Shown here piece by piece: positions 9,078 through 17,870 of a DNA stretch of 64,000 nt (its first letter is position 1; the number at the start of each line of letters is the position of its first letter). The translations under genes and the position numbers were made by a program. This stretch comes from Gammaproteobacteria bacterium (lineage in GTDB: Bacteria; Pseudomonadota; Gammaproteobacteria; Pseudomonadales; Pseudomonadaceae), in assembly GCA_903970465.1 (NCBI GenBank), contig CAJCIO010000072.1, positions 1 to 64,000 of the forward strand, written 5' to 3'. The notes below the pieces were generated by a model that was not told the origin of the DNA, searched no databases, and was given only the letters and a program-made list of their open reading frames with translations.

Positions 9078-10097
9078 ATGAATAGTCAGCTTCCCAAGGA
9101 CGCGCTCAGCGACTTCGCCCAGCGGCCGATTGCGCTCAGTGTCGATGACAACCTGCGCCAGGCCATGCTGCGCTGTATCGACCAACGGCTGACCGAGCTG
9201 CCTTTGCCTGGCGATGGCGATACGTTGGGGCGCTGGCAGGTGCTGGCCAAGGTGGCGGGCATGGATCTGGCCTTGCTCAAATTGTTCGAAGGCCATACCG
9301 ATGCGTCGGCCATTCTTGAAGAGCTCGGCGCCGGCGACTTGCAGGCCCCAGGTATCTGGGGCGTGTGGGCCGCCGAGCCGCCCGATGCCAAGGTACGCAT
9401 TGTCGAGCGCAGCCCCGCGGGGTTGCGTTTGCAGGGGCGCAAAGCCTGGTGCTCTGGTGCGTTGCAGGTAGATCACGCGCTGCTGACCGCGTGGGATGAG
9501 CAAGACCAGCCGCAGTTGGTGGCCGTCAAACTTGATCAACCGGGTGTGATTCTTTCAGAGCAGGGGTGGCAGGCGGTAGGCATGGCGCAGACCGCCAGCG
9601 TCGACGTGCATTTTGACTACGCGTTGGCTTACCCCGTAGGCGCGAGCGGTGAATACCTCAGCCGGCCTGGTTTCTGGCAGGGCGGTGCGGGCATTGCCGC
9701 CGCCTGGTATGGCGCGGCGCAAGCACTGGCTGAACATCTGCGCAGCAGTCGCGGGCGCAGCGACCCCCACGCCGACGCTCACCTGGGGGCGGTCGACGCC
9801 GCGCTTTACGGCGCGGCTTCCTCGTTGCGCGAATGCGCGGCGTGGATCGATGCCTATCCGTTCGACAATGCGCAATTGGCGGTGCAACGCGTACGCGCCC
9901 AAGTCGAGGCGGCAGTCGAAGCCGTGCTCCATCACGTCGGCAGGGCGCTGGGCGCCGGGCCTTATTGTCGCAATCCGCATTTCGCGCGGTTGATCGCCGA
10001 CCTGCCGGTGTTTATCCGCCAAAGCCATGCCGAACGTGATCTGGCCGGCCTCGGCCGACTGGTCGCGGCGCTGCCTGCCGGGGAGTGGTCGCTATGA
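9078..10097 (+). CDS. Acyl-CoA dehydrogenase-like flavoprotein
   Basis: 339 residues, somewhat shorter than the usual ~380 of the family. It has the N-terminal helical half, a central beta domain with LRLQGRKAWCSGALQVDHAL near residue 120, and a helical C-terminal half. The start at ATG 9078 drops ten residues of the longer frame from 9048. Its stop overlaps the next start as ATGA. It is first of four translationally coupled genes with a PIG-L deacetylase, a methyltransferase and a glycosyltransferase. That context suggests it modifies an acyl group on a glycoconjugate or small molecule rather than taking part in bulk fatty acid oxidation; this is inference. Confidence 0.8.
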   Translation: MNSQLPKDALSDFAQRPIALSVDDNLRQAMLRCIDQRLTELPLPGDGDTLGRWQVLAKVAGMDLALLKLFEGHTDASAILEELGAGDLQAPGIWGVWAAEPPDAKVRIVERSPAGLRLQGRKAWCSGALQVDHALLTAWDEQDQPQLVAVKLDQPGVILSEQGWQAVGMAQTASVDVHFDYALAYPVGASGEYLSRPGFWQGGAGIAAAWYGAAQALAEHLRSSRGRSDPHADAHLGAVDAALYGAASSLRECAAWIDAYPFDNAQLAVQRVRAQVEAAVEAVLHHVGRALGAGPYCRNPHFARLIADLPVFIRQSHAERDLAGLGRLVAALPAGEWSL

Positions 10098-10888
10098 GCC
10101 GAACCAACGAAGCAACGCTGGATGCGCCGTTCGGCGTGGTGGGAACGCCCTTGCAGGACTGGCAAGCCAGCCGTGCATTGCGTCGCGTGCCAGTGGTCTC
10201 CATCGACGAGCTGATTCCTCCGGGGACGCGGCTGGTGGTGGTCGCGCCGCATCCGGACGACGAGATTCTCGCCTGCGGTGGCTTGCTGGCTGCGATGGCC
10301 GGTCGAGCGGCGGACGTGCATTTGATGTCGGTGACCGACGGCGACGCCAGCCACCCCGGCTCCCAGCAATGGCCGGTCGCGCGTCTGCGTGCCCAACGGC
10401 GGGTGGAGAGTGAATGCGCAATGGCGCGCCTCGGCCTGGATCTGGCGCGCCTCAGTTGGCAGCGGTTGGCGTTGCCCGATGCACGAGTCGCCGAGCATGA
10501 GGCGGCGCTGGCGCAGGCCATCAGCGCGCAGCTGCACCCCGGTGACTACGTGCTGGCGACCTGGCGTCATGACGGCCACGGTGATCACGAGGCAGTGGGC
10601 CGCGCCGCTGCGCAGGCAGCGCAGCAGCAGGGCGCGACCTTGCTGGAGGTGCCTGTCTGGGCCTGGCACTGGGCGCACCCGGAAGACCCGCGACTGCCTT
10701 GGGGGCAAGCCTGCAAGTTGGTGCTCAGCGATGATCAGCTCGAGCGCAAGCGCGACGCCATTCGTGCCCACACCAGCCAGCTGCATGAAGACCCGAGTAC
10801 GGGCGCGCCACCCGTCCTTGACCGCTCCACATTGGAGCGGCTGTTGCAGCCCTTTGAATTGGTTTTTGCCCGAGTGACGCCGACATGA
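10094..10888 (+). CDS. PIG-L family deacetylase
   Basis: Zinc-dependent hydrolase family that removes N-acetyl groups from sugars or sugar conjugates (as in GlcNAc-PI, mycothiol and bacillithiol pathways). In 264 residues it shows the zinc-site motif VVVAPHPDDEILACGG near residues 50-65, and a later THDGHGDHEAVG-like metal motif near 158 (read as RHDGHGDHEAVG). The ATG at 10094 lies inside the ATGA overlap with the upstream stop; the frame open from 10085 adds only three residues. Its own stop overlaps the next start in the same way. The substrate is unknown. Confidence 0.88.
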   Translation: MSRTNEATLDAPFGVVGTPLQDWQASRALRRVPVVSIDELIPPGTRLVVVAPHPDDEILACGGLLAAMAGRAADVHLMSVTDGDASHPGSQQWPVARLRAQRRVESECAMARLGLDLARLSWQRLALPDARVAEHEAALAQAISAQLHPGDYVLATWRHDGHGDHEAVGRAAAQAAQQQGATLLEVPVWAWHWAHPEDPRLPWGQACKLVLSDDQLERKRDAIRAHTSQLHEDPSTGAPPVLDRSTLERLLQPFELVFARVTPT

Positions 10889-11514
10889 GTGAAGCCGCCA
10901 TGAAAGAAGCTACCGCCAGCGTGTCCGCCGAGTACTTCGACCGGATGTTCGCCGCCAGCGACGACCCTTGGGCCTTTCGGACCCGCTGGTACGAGCAGCG
11001 CAAGCGTGACCTGACCATGGCTGCCTTGCCGCGCCAGCGTTACGAGCGCATCTTCGAGCCAGCCTGCGCTAACGGCGAACTCAGCGTGCTGCTGGCCGAG
11101 CGCAGCGAGTCGATGCTGTGCATGGACCTGAGCAGTGACGCGGTGCGCCTGGCCCGTGAAAGGCTCAGTGACTATCCCGGTGTCGAAGTGGTGCAGGGGC
11201 GTTTGCCAGGAGATTGGCCCGGCGGCGAGTTCGATCTGATCGTGCTCAGCGAAGTGGCCTATTACCTGTCGCCCGCTGACCTCAGCCTCCTGATCGACCG
11301 CGCAGTGGCGAGCCTCAGCCCAGGTGGCGCCTTGCTCGCCTGTCACTGGCGGCACCCCATTGATGGCTGTCCTCAGGATGGACGTGAGGTGCATGCCATG
11401 CTCGATGCGCAACTTGAGCTGCACCGCGCGGTGCGCCACGAGGAAGCGGATTTTCTCCTGGAATTCTGGTGCGCACAGCCCTGCGCGATCGACCTTGATG
11501 AGGCGGCGCTATGA
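10885..11514 (+). CDS. Class I SAM-dependent methyltransferase, NodS-like
   Basis: 209 residues. The N-terminal block (EYFDRMFAASDDPWAFRT, then WYEQRKRDLTMAALP) resembles NodS-type N-methyltransferases that act on deacetylated lipochitooligosaccharides. The SAM-binding motif I is IFEPACANGELSVLLAE near residue 52, with motif II MLCMDLSSDAVRLARERL after it. It is coupled by ATGA overlaps to the deacetylase upstream and the glycosyltransferase downstream. A deacetylase next to a NodS-like enzyme suggests methylation of a freed amine, but this is inference. Confidence 0.85.
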   Translation: MSEAAMKEATASVSAEYFDRMFAASDDPWAFRTRWYEQRKRDLTMAALPRQRYERIFEPACANGELSVLLAERSESMLCMDLSSDAVRLARERLSDYPGVEVVQGRLPGDWPGGEFDLIVLSEVAYYLSPADLSLLIDRAVASLSPGGALLACHWRHPIDGCPQDGREVHAMLDAQLELHRAVRHEEADFLLEFWCAQPCAIDLDEAAL

Positions 11515-12173
11515 TCGCTGTCATCGTGCCCGCCCATAACGAACAGGATCTCCTGCCGCACTGCCTCAAATCCCTGCACATCGCCGCACGTCATCCGGGC
11601 CTTGGCGGCGAAGCGGTGGAAATTCTCGTGGTGCTGGACAGCTGTGATGACCAGTCAGGCAGTGTGGCGCGCGGCTTCGATGCGCTGACCCTGTCGATCA
11701 GTGCGCGCAATGTCGGTCATGCGCGTCGCGTGGGCGCTGCGTGCATGTTGTCACGCGGCGCTCGGTGGCTCGCCTGCACCGACGCCGACAGCCAGGTGCC
11801 TGCCGATTGGCTGATGCAGCAGTTGGCGTTCAAGGCGGACGTGGTCTGTGGCACGGTGCAGGTACTGGATTGGGAGAGCCACGGTATTGAGACCCAGGCG
11901 CGGTATCTGGAGGGTTATCAGGCTCGTGAGGACCACCGGCATATCCACGGCGCCAACTTGGGCATCTGCGCCAAGGCTTACCGTCGCGCCGGTGGTTTCA
12001 AACCGCTGACGGCGCACGAGGATGTCGGTCTGGTGCAGGCATTGGAGCGCAGTGGGGCAAAGATCGTCTGGACGGCGCTCAACAGTGTCAGCACCAGCGC
12101 GCGCTGCGATCCGCGGGCGCGGGAGGGGTTCGGGGATTATCTGAAGTCGTTGGCGGTGGCGGCGGCAGTCTGA
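11511..12173 (+). CDS. Family 2 glycosyltransferase
   Basis: 220 residues, GT-A fold. It opens MIAVIVPAHNEQDLLPHCL, has the nucleotide-sugar region VLDSCDDQSG, the metal-binding CTDADSQVP near residue 85, and HGANLGICAKAYRRAGGF, typical of GT2 acceptor loops. There is no membrane segment, so it is soluble or peripheral. It overlaps the methyltransferase stop by ATGA and is the last gene of the four-gene operon; a strong inverted repeat starts 24 bases after its stop. Confidence 0.87.
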   Translation: MIAVIVPAHNEQDLLPHCLKSLHIAARHPGLGGEAVEILVVLDSCDDQSGSVARGFDALTLSISARNVGHARRVGAACMLSRGARWLACTDADSQVPADWLMQQLAFKADVVCGTVQVLDWESHGIETQARYLEGYQAREDHRHIHGANLGICAKAYRRAGGFKPLTAHEDVGLVQALERSGAKIVWTALNSVSTSARCDPRAREGFGDYLKSLAVAAAV

Positions 12174-12196
12174 ATGCTGTGGCGGGCATGCGGCCT

Positions 12197-12265
12197 CTTC
12201 GCGGGCAAGCCTTGCTCCCACCCGATGCAAAGGCGTTGCTGTGGGAGCAAGGCTTGCCCGCGAAG
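12197..12265. repeat. Perfect inverted pair of REP elements (BIME-like)
   Basis: Two 25-base arms, 12197-12221 and 12241-12265, are exact inverted copies around a 19-base spacer. The second arm begins GTGGGAGCAAGGCTTGCCCG. It sits between the converging four-gene operon and the 90-residue gene, where it can form a large cruciform or a bidirectional transcript end. Confidence 0.92.
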
Positions 12266-12296
12266 GCGCCCGCAAGAGCGCCACCCCACTTGAGCA

Positions 12297-12569
12297 TCAA
12301 AGATCAATCTGCAATTCCATATCCCCATTGTCCAACCGTCGCGCATGGGCAAGGCTGCCGCTCAAGCGGTGTTCGGGGGAGAGGGTGATGACCAGCGAGT
12401 GGGCTTTGTGCAGGTCGTCCGGCACTGGGGCCAGCACCTGGACTTGAAAGGCGCCCGGGGTGATGGGCGTGATGATGACGTCACAGTCGACACTTTTCGG
12501 GATAGGTCCGAACAGCGTGTCATGCGCGTAGTCGAGGCGGGCAGGGATAGCAGTAGCGGTAGCGGTCAT
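12297..12569 (-). CDS. Small conserved-looking protein, unknown function
   Basis: 90 residues, soluble, with no signal or membrane segment. GAGGA lies seven bases before the ATG at 12569, and the gene ends 31 bases from the REP pair. These two facts favour it over the overlapping plus-strand frame at 12345-12638. The middle reads DVIITPITPGAFQVQVLAPV and suggests a beta-rich fold. I do not recognise a family. Confidence 0.7.
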   Translation of the reverse strand: MTATATAIPARLDYAHDTLFGPIPKSVDCDVIITPITPGAFQVQVLAPVPDDLHKAHSLVITLSPEHRLSGSLAHARRLDNGDMELQIDL

Positions 12570-12642
12570 GGCGCGGTCCTCGCGAAATCACAGCGTTATC
12601 ACTGTGAGACTGCGAGCGGCGCTGGAGTTTCAATTTGATCCT

Positions 12643-12728
12643 GTGGCGAGGGGGCCTGCCCCCGATTGGGTATATCAGCCAGTACATCGGCGTCTGATAC
12701 ACCTGATCGGGGGCAGCCCGCTCGCTAC
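12643..12728. repeat. Inverted REP-type pair upstream of the Tas-like gene's stop
   Basis: The arm at 12643-12669 (GTGGCGAGGGGGCCTGCCCC and on) is an imperfect inverted copy of 12703-12728 (ending CCCGCTCGCTAC). This is a second REP sequence family, with a GGGGGCAGCC-like core rather than GTGGGAGC. It abuts the 3' end of the aldo/keto reductase gene, in line with an end-of-transcript role. Confidence 0.8.
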
Positions 12729-12735
12729 ATGGACA

Positions 12736-13773
12736 TCAAGGCGCCGGGTTCGGCTGCTCGACGTGGATCGCTTCCAACCCGGCCAGCACCTCTGGCGACA
12801 ACACCAGATCGATACTCTTCAGGTTGCTTTCCAGCTGTTCCAGCGTCGTCGCGCCGATGATGTTGCTGGTCACGAAAGGCTGCCCGGTGACGAACGCCAA
12901 TGCCATCTGGGCCGGGTCGAGGCCGTGCTCACGGGCCAGTGCCACATAGGCCGCAGCGGCGCGGTCGGTCTGTGGGTTGTTGTAGCGCTGGAAGCGATCG
13001 AACAGCGTCAAGCGGCCTTTCGGCGGGCGTGCACCATTAAGGTATTTACCCGCCAACACACCGAAGGCCAGTGGCGAGTACGCCAGTAAGCCGATCTGCT
13101 CGCGAATGGCGATTTCAGCCAGGCCCACTTCAAAGCTGCGGTTGACCAGGTTGTAAGGGTTCTGAATCGACACCGCCCTTGGCCAGCCACGGGTTTCAGC
13201 CAGATGCAGGAAGCGCTGGGTACCCCAAGGGGTTTCGTTGGACAGGCCGATGTGACGGATCTTGCCGGCCTTGACCTGCTCGTCGAGCACCTCGAGGGTC
13301 TCCTCGATGGCGGTGAACTCGTCTTCCAGATGATGCTGATAGTTGAGTTGACCGAAGAAGTTGGTCTTGCGATCCGGCCAATGCAACTGGTACAGATCCA
13401 GGTAATCGGTGTTCAGGCGCTTGAGGCTGGCGTCAAGGGCGGCGGGGATGTTCTTGCGGTCGAGCCGTGGATTGCCGTCGCGGATGTGGGCCATACGGCC
13501 CGGCCCGGCGATTTTACTGGCGAGGATCCAGTCGGCACGGTCACCATGCTGCTTGAAGTACTCACCGATATAGCGTTCGGTGGTCGCATAGGTTTCGCCG
13601 TTCGGCGGCACCGGATACATCTCGGCGGTGTCCATGAAGTTGACACCGGCGGCCTTGGCCAGACGGATCTGTTCGAAGGCTTCGGCCTGGGTGTTCTGCT
13701 CACCCCAGGTCATGGTACCGAGGGCGATGGCGCTGACGTTGATATCCGTCTTGCCAAGGGGACGAAACTGCAT
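12736..13773 (-). CDS. tas: Aldo/keto reductase, Tas-like
   Basis: NADPH-dependent aldo/keto reductase of 345 residues, against 346 for E. coli Tas. It shares the family's ALGTMTWGEQN start, DTAEMYPVPP near residue 50 (catalytic Asp and Tyr), ASKIAGPGRM (Lys), DYLDLYQLHWPDR (His), and the C-terminal NIIGATTLEQLESN cofactor loop. It is transcribed in the same direction as the exopolysaccharide locus but is separated from it by a hairpin. The physiological substrate is unknown; in E. coli, Tas was found as a suppressor of tyrosine auxotrophy under starvation. Confidence 0.9.
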   Translation of the reverse strand: MQFRPLGKTDINVSAIALGTMTWGEQNTQAEAFEQIRLAKAAGVNFMDTAEMYPVPPNGETYATTERYIGEYFKQHGDRADWILASKIAGPGRMAHIRDGNPRLDRKNIPAALDASLKRLNTDYLDLYQLHWPDRKTNFFGQLNYQHHLEDEFTAIEETLEVLDEQVKAGKIRHIGLSNETPWGTQRFLHLAETRGWPRAVSIQNPYNLVNRSFEVGLAEIAIREQIGLLAYSPLAFGVLAGKYLNGARPPKGRLTLFDRFQRYNNPQTDRAAAAYVALAREHGLDPAQMALAFVTGQPFVTSNIIGATTLEQLESNLKSIDLVLSPEVLAGLEAIHVEQPNPAP

Positions 13774-13852
13774 GACTGGCTTCCTTATGTAACGGCTCTT
13801 TTCAGCCCCAAACCATAGTGGAATGGGTCATTCAATGCCAGTGAAACCCAGT

Positions 13853-13882
13853 CAAAGCGCCAATGGGCGTCCTGCCGCTTTG
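13853..13882 (-). terminator. Possible transcript-end hairpin after the GumD-like gene
   Basis: CAAAGCG at 13853-13859 pairs with CGCTTTG at 13876-13882. It begins a few bases past the stop of the sugar transferase on the minus strand. No clear run of T follows, so rho-independent termination is only possible. Confidence 0.4.
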
Positions 13883-13887
13883 GCATA

Positions 13888-15279
13888 TCAATAGATGTTT
13901 TTAGAGAACAGCGTGAACGGCGTTTTCACCAGGATCTTGATATCCAGCCACAACGACCACTGGTTGATGTAGTTCAGGTCCTGGGCAACGCGTTGCTGCA
14001 TCTTTTCCAGAGTCTCGGTCTCGCCGCGATGCCCGGTGATCTGCGCCAGCCCGGTAATACCGGGTTTGAGGCGGTGACGGGCCATGTAGGCTTCGACCTT
14101 GCCCGTGTAATACAGGTTGTGGGTCACGGCATGGGGGCGCGGGCCGACCAGGGCCATCTCGCCGAACAGCACGTTGAACAGTTGCGGCAATTCATCGATG
14201 GAGCTGCGACGCAAGAAGGCGCCGACTCGGGTGATACGGTCATCGGTACGGGTCGCCTGGCGAACTTCGCTGTCGTCATGCACGCGCATCGAGCGGAATT
14301 TCCATACCTTGATCACTTCACCGTTACAGCCGTGGCGGTTCTGCTTGAAGAGTACCGGCCCCGGCGAGGACAGCTTGACGGCAATCGCCGCGCCGATCAG
14401 CAGCGGGCTGAGGGCGACGATTGCCAGCGCGGCCAGGGTGCGCTCCATCAGTTCCTTGCCCAGCAGGGCGGCAGGGTGGGAGCTGATCGGGCTTTCGTTG
14501 AGGTAGATCGCCGGCATCCGCTCGATCTCGGAAATCGACTGGTTGAGCAGCATCATACTGCCGAAGTCCGGAATCCAGACGACGTCGACGCTCATGTCCA
14601 GCAGGTCGATGTACAGGCCTTCGATGGTCGCCAGTTGAGCCAGCGGCAAGGCGATGTAGACGCGTCGAATCTCCTCGCGAACGATGATGTCGCGCAACTC
14701 GTCGACATTGCCGAGCAGCGGCAGGGTAGTGGGTACCAGGCCGTTTTCGCCAGAGGCAGCAATAAAGCCGATGACCGGCACGCGGTTGGGGCTGGTCAGT
14801 TTTTTCGCCAGCGCGTCGGCCATGGGGCTGATGCCGATGATCACCGAGCGACGCTCATTGCGCACCTTGCGCGAATGCATACGTGCCAGATAGTGCAGCG
14901 GCAGGAAGCTGGCCACTTGTGCCAGATAGCCCAGTCCAGCCCAGAGCATGATGACCTGGCGGGAGAACACCGCAGTGGTCTGTGTCAGAAAGGCGATGGC
15001 GATCAATGCGCCGAGCAGGCTCATCCAGCCTGCGAGCAGGCGGCCCATGCCCGACAGGATGCCGTGACGTTTGTGGTAGACCTGCAAAAAGCTGTAGGCC
15101 GGCACTGAACCCAGGACGGTCAGAATCATCGCCACGCGGTATTCGCTCGCGACGGTGCCGACGCGGTCCCACACCAGCATGACCAGTACAAGATTGGCCA
15201 GGGCCATGGCGCAGGCCCATTGGCTCCAGAAGGTCAGACCTTTTCGGTGTGTTGCGCGACTTGTGTATTGCGAAGTCAT
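13888..15279 (-). CDS. Undecaprenyl-phosphate glucose phosphotransferase (GumD/WcaJ-like priming enzyme)
   Basis: Starts polysaccharide assembly by moving glucose-1-phosphate from UDP-glucose to undecaprenyl phosphate at the inner membrane. The 463-residue product has four N-terminal membrane segments (about 15-140), a central nucleotide-binding-like domain (RSVIIGISPMADALA near 150), another hydrophobic segment near 290, and the C-terminal sugar-transferase domain (KQNRHGCNGEVIKVWKFRSM, SIDELPQLFNVL, GPRPHAV, KPGITGLAQI). GGAG eight bases before the ATG at 15279 sets the start, 28 residues inside the longer frame. It has its own 443-base leader with an ops element. It is the only priming transferase in the locus, so it probably serves every glycosyltransferase there. 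Confidence 0.92.
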   Translation of the reverse strand: MTSQYTSRATHRKGLTFWSQWACAMALANLVLVMLVWDRVGTVASEYRVAMILTVLGSVPAYSFLQVYHKRHGILSGMGRLLAGWMSLLGALIAIAFLTQTTAVFSRQVIMLWAGLGYLAQVASFLPLHYLARMHSRKVRNERRSVIIGISPMADALAKKLTSPNRVPVIGFIAASGENGLVPTTLPLLGNVDELRDIIVREEIRRVYIALPLAQLATIEGLYIDLLDMSVDVVWIPDFGSMMLLNQSISEIERMPAIYLNESPISSHPAALLGKELMERTLAALAIVALSPLLIGAAIAVKLSSPGPVLFKQNRHGCNGEVIKVWKFRSMRVHDDSEVRQATRTDDRITRVGAFLRRSSIDELPQLFNVLFGEMALVGPRPHAVTHNLYYTGKVEAYMARHRLKPGITGLAQITGHRGETETLEKMQQRVAQDLNYINQWSLWLDIKILVKTPFTLFSKNIY

Positions 15280-15722
15280 AGTCTTGTCTCCGACACGTGG
15301 GGCTGCCCTGATCACGGCGCACAAAAATTGCACGCACTTTCCCGCCATGCTGAAAAACAGCACGGTTTAAAAAATAGGTATTGGATGCTTCAAGCGATGC
15401 GGCTCGCACCCTTTAAAAGCGCCACGCTACCGCCACAAAGTGCTGAAAGCCCTTTGGGTGAGAGTGAACGTTTTAATAGGGGCGCTGCGAACAAACGGGC
15501 TGGTAAAGGTGCGTGAAGAGCACCGCCAGAAAACGCCTGAATATAGGCGCCAAATAATCGTTGTAGCTATTGTCGTGAAAATCCACGACTGGGAAAATTT
15601 ACACCAGCGGATGTCATAATGCCAGCGTCGAAGACGAAATTTACTGCCGTCCATCGACACCGGTTAACGCTGTGTTGCTGGAACAATTAGTGCGACATGC
15701 ATATGCGCTGTCAAGTTCCGCA
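15280..15722. other. 443-base leader region between the second acyltransferase and the GumD-like gene
   Basis: No convincing gene. It holds ops element A near the gene. Farther upstream is an inverted repeat, GTCGTG (15572-15577) and CACGAC (15584-15589), with a 6-base spacer, which could be a protein-binding site. The region is A/T-richer than its neighbours and must hold the promoter if the gene is transcribed separately. Confidence 0.6.
15423..15434 (-). promoter_or_regulatory. ops element A (RfaH recruitment), leader of the GumD-like gene
   Basis: On the minus strand this reads GGCGGTAGCGTG, the same as the ops core known from RfaH-controlled operons. It lies 144 bases before the ATG. 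Just upstream on that strand are a CAAAG/CTTTG hairpin and the motif CGTTCACTC (15462-15470). The whole arrangement recurs in leader D. Confidence 0.8.
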
Positions 15723-16679
15723 CTACAGAATAAAAGTGAATCGCTTACTGGCCTGCACCAGTACATACGCGGCCATCAGCGATGCGCACAGCACGACCAG
15801 GGTCATCAGGCTGGCGGTAAAGTTGAAAAACTTCAGGAAGGTGAATAAGAAGAATACATGAACGAAATAGATGGCTGTACTGTATTGCGCCAGATGAGGA
15901 ATGTTGCCGCGCACATCAAGGTTGATGATCAGGATAAACAGCGCTGGACAAACGACTATCAAAGTCAGCAAGTTGTCGATGCCTTCCACCTGATGCAGGG
16001 CGTCGTAATTAAGGTAGGCCTCTGTTACCAAGAGCAGTATGCCGACCACGCTGGCAATCAGGGGAATGCGCAGTCCCAGCCGAGTATGTATTCCTGATTT
16101 ACTGATCAGGAACCCGCCACAGAAAAAAGGAAACGCCAGCAATAGGATGTTGCGGTGTGACTCTGGCCGGCTTAGCAGGTCGTTGACCGCCGTGTCGCTG
16201 AATCGGTAGTAGAGTGCTGTGTATTGCACGGCGACGCCGAGCAAGAATGCGCCCAGCGACAGCATGAATAAATAACGCAATGGCCAGTGCTTCATCGATA
16301 CCAAGAGCAGTGCCGAACCAATGATCCCGACCATATACCACAGGTGGTAGTAACCGCCCAGCATGATCCCGGTGAGGCGCAGCGCCTCTGCACCCGAAAA
16401 GCTGGTCGGGCGGAACCAGAAGTAGGCGTAAAACAGCATCCAGAACGCGTACAGCAGGACAATTCGGGTGATCCATTTCACGTGGTGTTTTTTCACCATC
16501 GCCGGATAGAAATAGAATCCGCTGATCAGGAAAAATATCGGCACCGCGATACGAAACAGTCCATCGACCGTTAAAAACATCGCCAAAGGGCTTACGTCCG
16601 CCAGAAAACGGGAGTGCAATGCCACCACCATGAGCGCCAGTACGACCTTGAACAGGTCCAACGCCAGATTTCTACTCAC
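15723..16679 (-). CDS. Membrane acyltransferase (acyltransferase 3 family), exopolysaccharide-modifying
   Basis: Likely O-acetylates the lipid-linked sugar or polymer, as GumF/GumG do in xanthan. 318 residues with about ten hydrophobic segments; the start SRNLALDLFKVVLALMVVAL and the active-site His in VALHSRFLA (residue 22) fit the family, as does FFLISGFYFYP near 52. The start is a GTG preceded by GAGAGG. It begins 54 bases after the first acyltransferase and ends the B operon. Confidence 0.85.
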   Translation of the reverse strand: MSRNLALDLFKVVLALMVVALHSRFLADVSPLAMFLTVDGLFRIAVPIFFLISGFYFYPAMVKKHHVKWITRIVLLYAFWMLFYAYFWFRPTSFSGAEALRLTGIMLGGYYHLWYMVGIIGSALLLVSMKHWPLRYLFMLSLGAFLLGVAVQYTALYYRFSDTAVNDLLSRPESHRNILLLAFPFFCGGFLISKSGIHTRLGLRIPLIASVVGILLLVTEAYLNYDALHQVEGIDNLLTLIVVCPALFILIINLDVRGNIPHLAQYSTAIYFVHVFFLFTFLKFFNFTASLMTLVVLCASLMAAYVLVQASKRFTFIL

Positions 16680-16733
16680 GCCCCACCTCTCGATTAAAGT
16701 AAAACACGGTGTTCAGATATTGATTCCCGCGGG

Positions 16734-17870
16734 CTAGCGATACAGCGCGGACGCTCTTCGCTCGACTCTCTTGGGTTTGATAGGGAACATTAACGTCGAC
16801 AATACAACGCTGCTTCGGCAGATATAGTAGGCCGCCAGTGACAGTGTAATCGGTATCACAAAGGCAGCCATCCCGACGACGAGGGGGGAGTCGATCCAGC
16901 GAGGCAGGTTTCGCAATATCCAATACAATATCGGCGCATGGAAAAGCAGGATGAAAAGACTGGTCCTGCCGAAATAGCCTATTACAGTAGTGATGTAGCG
17001 GCTTTTGCCACAGTAATAACAAAAACCCAGCATCGCGAAGATACCGAAAAATGCCTGAAAAGGTGAAATCAGCAGATCCTGATATTCTCGGGCATTCAAA
17101 TCCAGTGACAACGGGAATTGCTCGCACAGTACCAGCAACCCCACGACTGCAAATAACATTTCCAGGCGACGCGGCTTGAACCGTTTGATGGCATCGGACA
17201 GAAAGTGACCAATTAAAAAATACAGCGCTGTGACCAGCAATAAATCGGCACTGTACGGCAGGCCACATTCAAACAGGCGCATGGTGAATATCAACTGTTT
17301 GGTGCAGGAAGGGTTATCCAGCGGCGAGCTGAACATGTGCAGCAGATAATAGCCGCCCAGGCCAAAACAGATCAGCAGAAAGATTCGCTTGCGCAACGTA
17401 TTGATGAGCCTTGGGCATTTGATCAGCAGCGCTGCAGTAAACACGTAAACGAGCCACAAGTGCGGCAGGAACCACAGCGGCGGCCAGGCAAAGGTGAATC
17501 CAGTGGCAAAGGTCAGGCTCAGCAACAACCCCTCCGGGGTGCCGACACCCAGCGCGATTTTCAGCACGCCGATCACGATCAGTACTACCGCGCAGGGTTT
17601 GAGCCAGGCGTCCGCCCGCTGCACCGCGACCTGGCCCAGCGTGCGACGCGCAATTGAAAAGGTGACGCCAGACATGAAGAAAAAGAACGGGATACGAAAT
17701 GCGGCGAGTACTTCTGACACGAAGCTGAACGTGCTACTGAAGATAGTATTGTGGCCAAGCACAATGAGGAGAATCCCGAAACCTTTGGCCACGTCGATCA
17801 TGGCGACTTTCGGAGTGCCGCTTTCATAGGGGGGAGGCACGCCCGGCAAAGTCAACTGCACAGTCATCAT
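16734..17870 (-). CDS. Membrane acyltransferase (acyltransferase 3 family), exopolysaccharide-modifying
   Basis: 378 residues with about ten membrane segments. Family marks are MIDVAKGFGILLIVLGHNTI (active-site His about residue 41) and AAFRIPFFFFMSGVTFSIAR, with the RIPFFFFMSG motif near residue 60. AAGGA five bases before the ATG at 17870 sets the start; a second in-frame ATG follows at once. A 10-bp hairpin (17889-17935) lies just upstream. With the next gene it gives two acyltransferases, like the GumF/GumG pair of xanthan, suggesting acetyl groups on two positions. Donor and site are inferred. Confidence 0.85.
   Translation of the reverse strand: MMTVQLTLPGVPPPYESGTPKVAMIDVAKGFGILLIVLGHNTIFSSTFSFVSEVLAAFRIPFFFFMSGVTFSIARRTLGQVAVQRADAWLKPCAVVLIVIGVLKIALGVGTPEGLLLSLTFATGFTFAWPPLWFLPHLWLVYVFTAALLIKCPRLINTLRKRIFLLICFGLGGYYLLHMFSSPLDNPSCTKQLIFTMRLFECGLPYSADLLLVTALYFLIGHFLSDAIKRFKPRRLEMLFAVVGLLVLCEQFPLSLDLNAREYQDLLISPFQAFFGIFAMLGFCYYCGKSRYITTVIGYFGRTSLFILLFHAPILYWILRNLPRWIDSPLVVGMAAFVIPITLSLAAYYICRSSVVLSTLMFPIKPKRVERRASALYR

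Noticed and set aside
12345..12638. 97-residue plus-strand frame opposite the 90-residue gene
   Set aside because: No ribosome site, while the minus-strand gene has GAGGA at seven bases; only one of the two is likely real.
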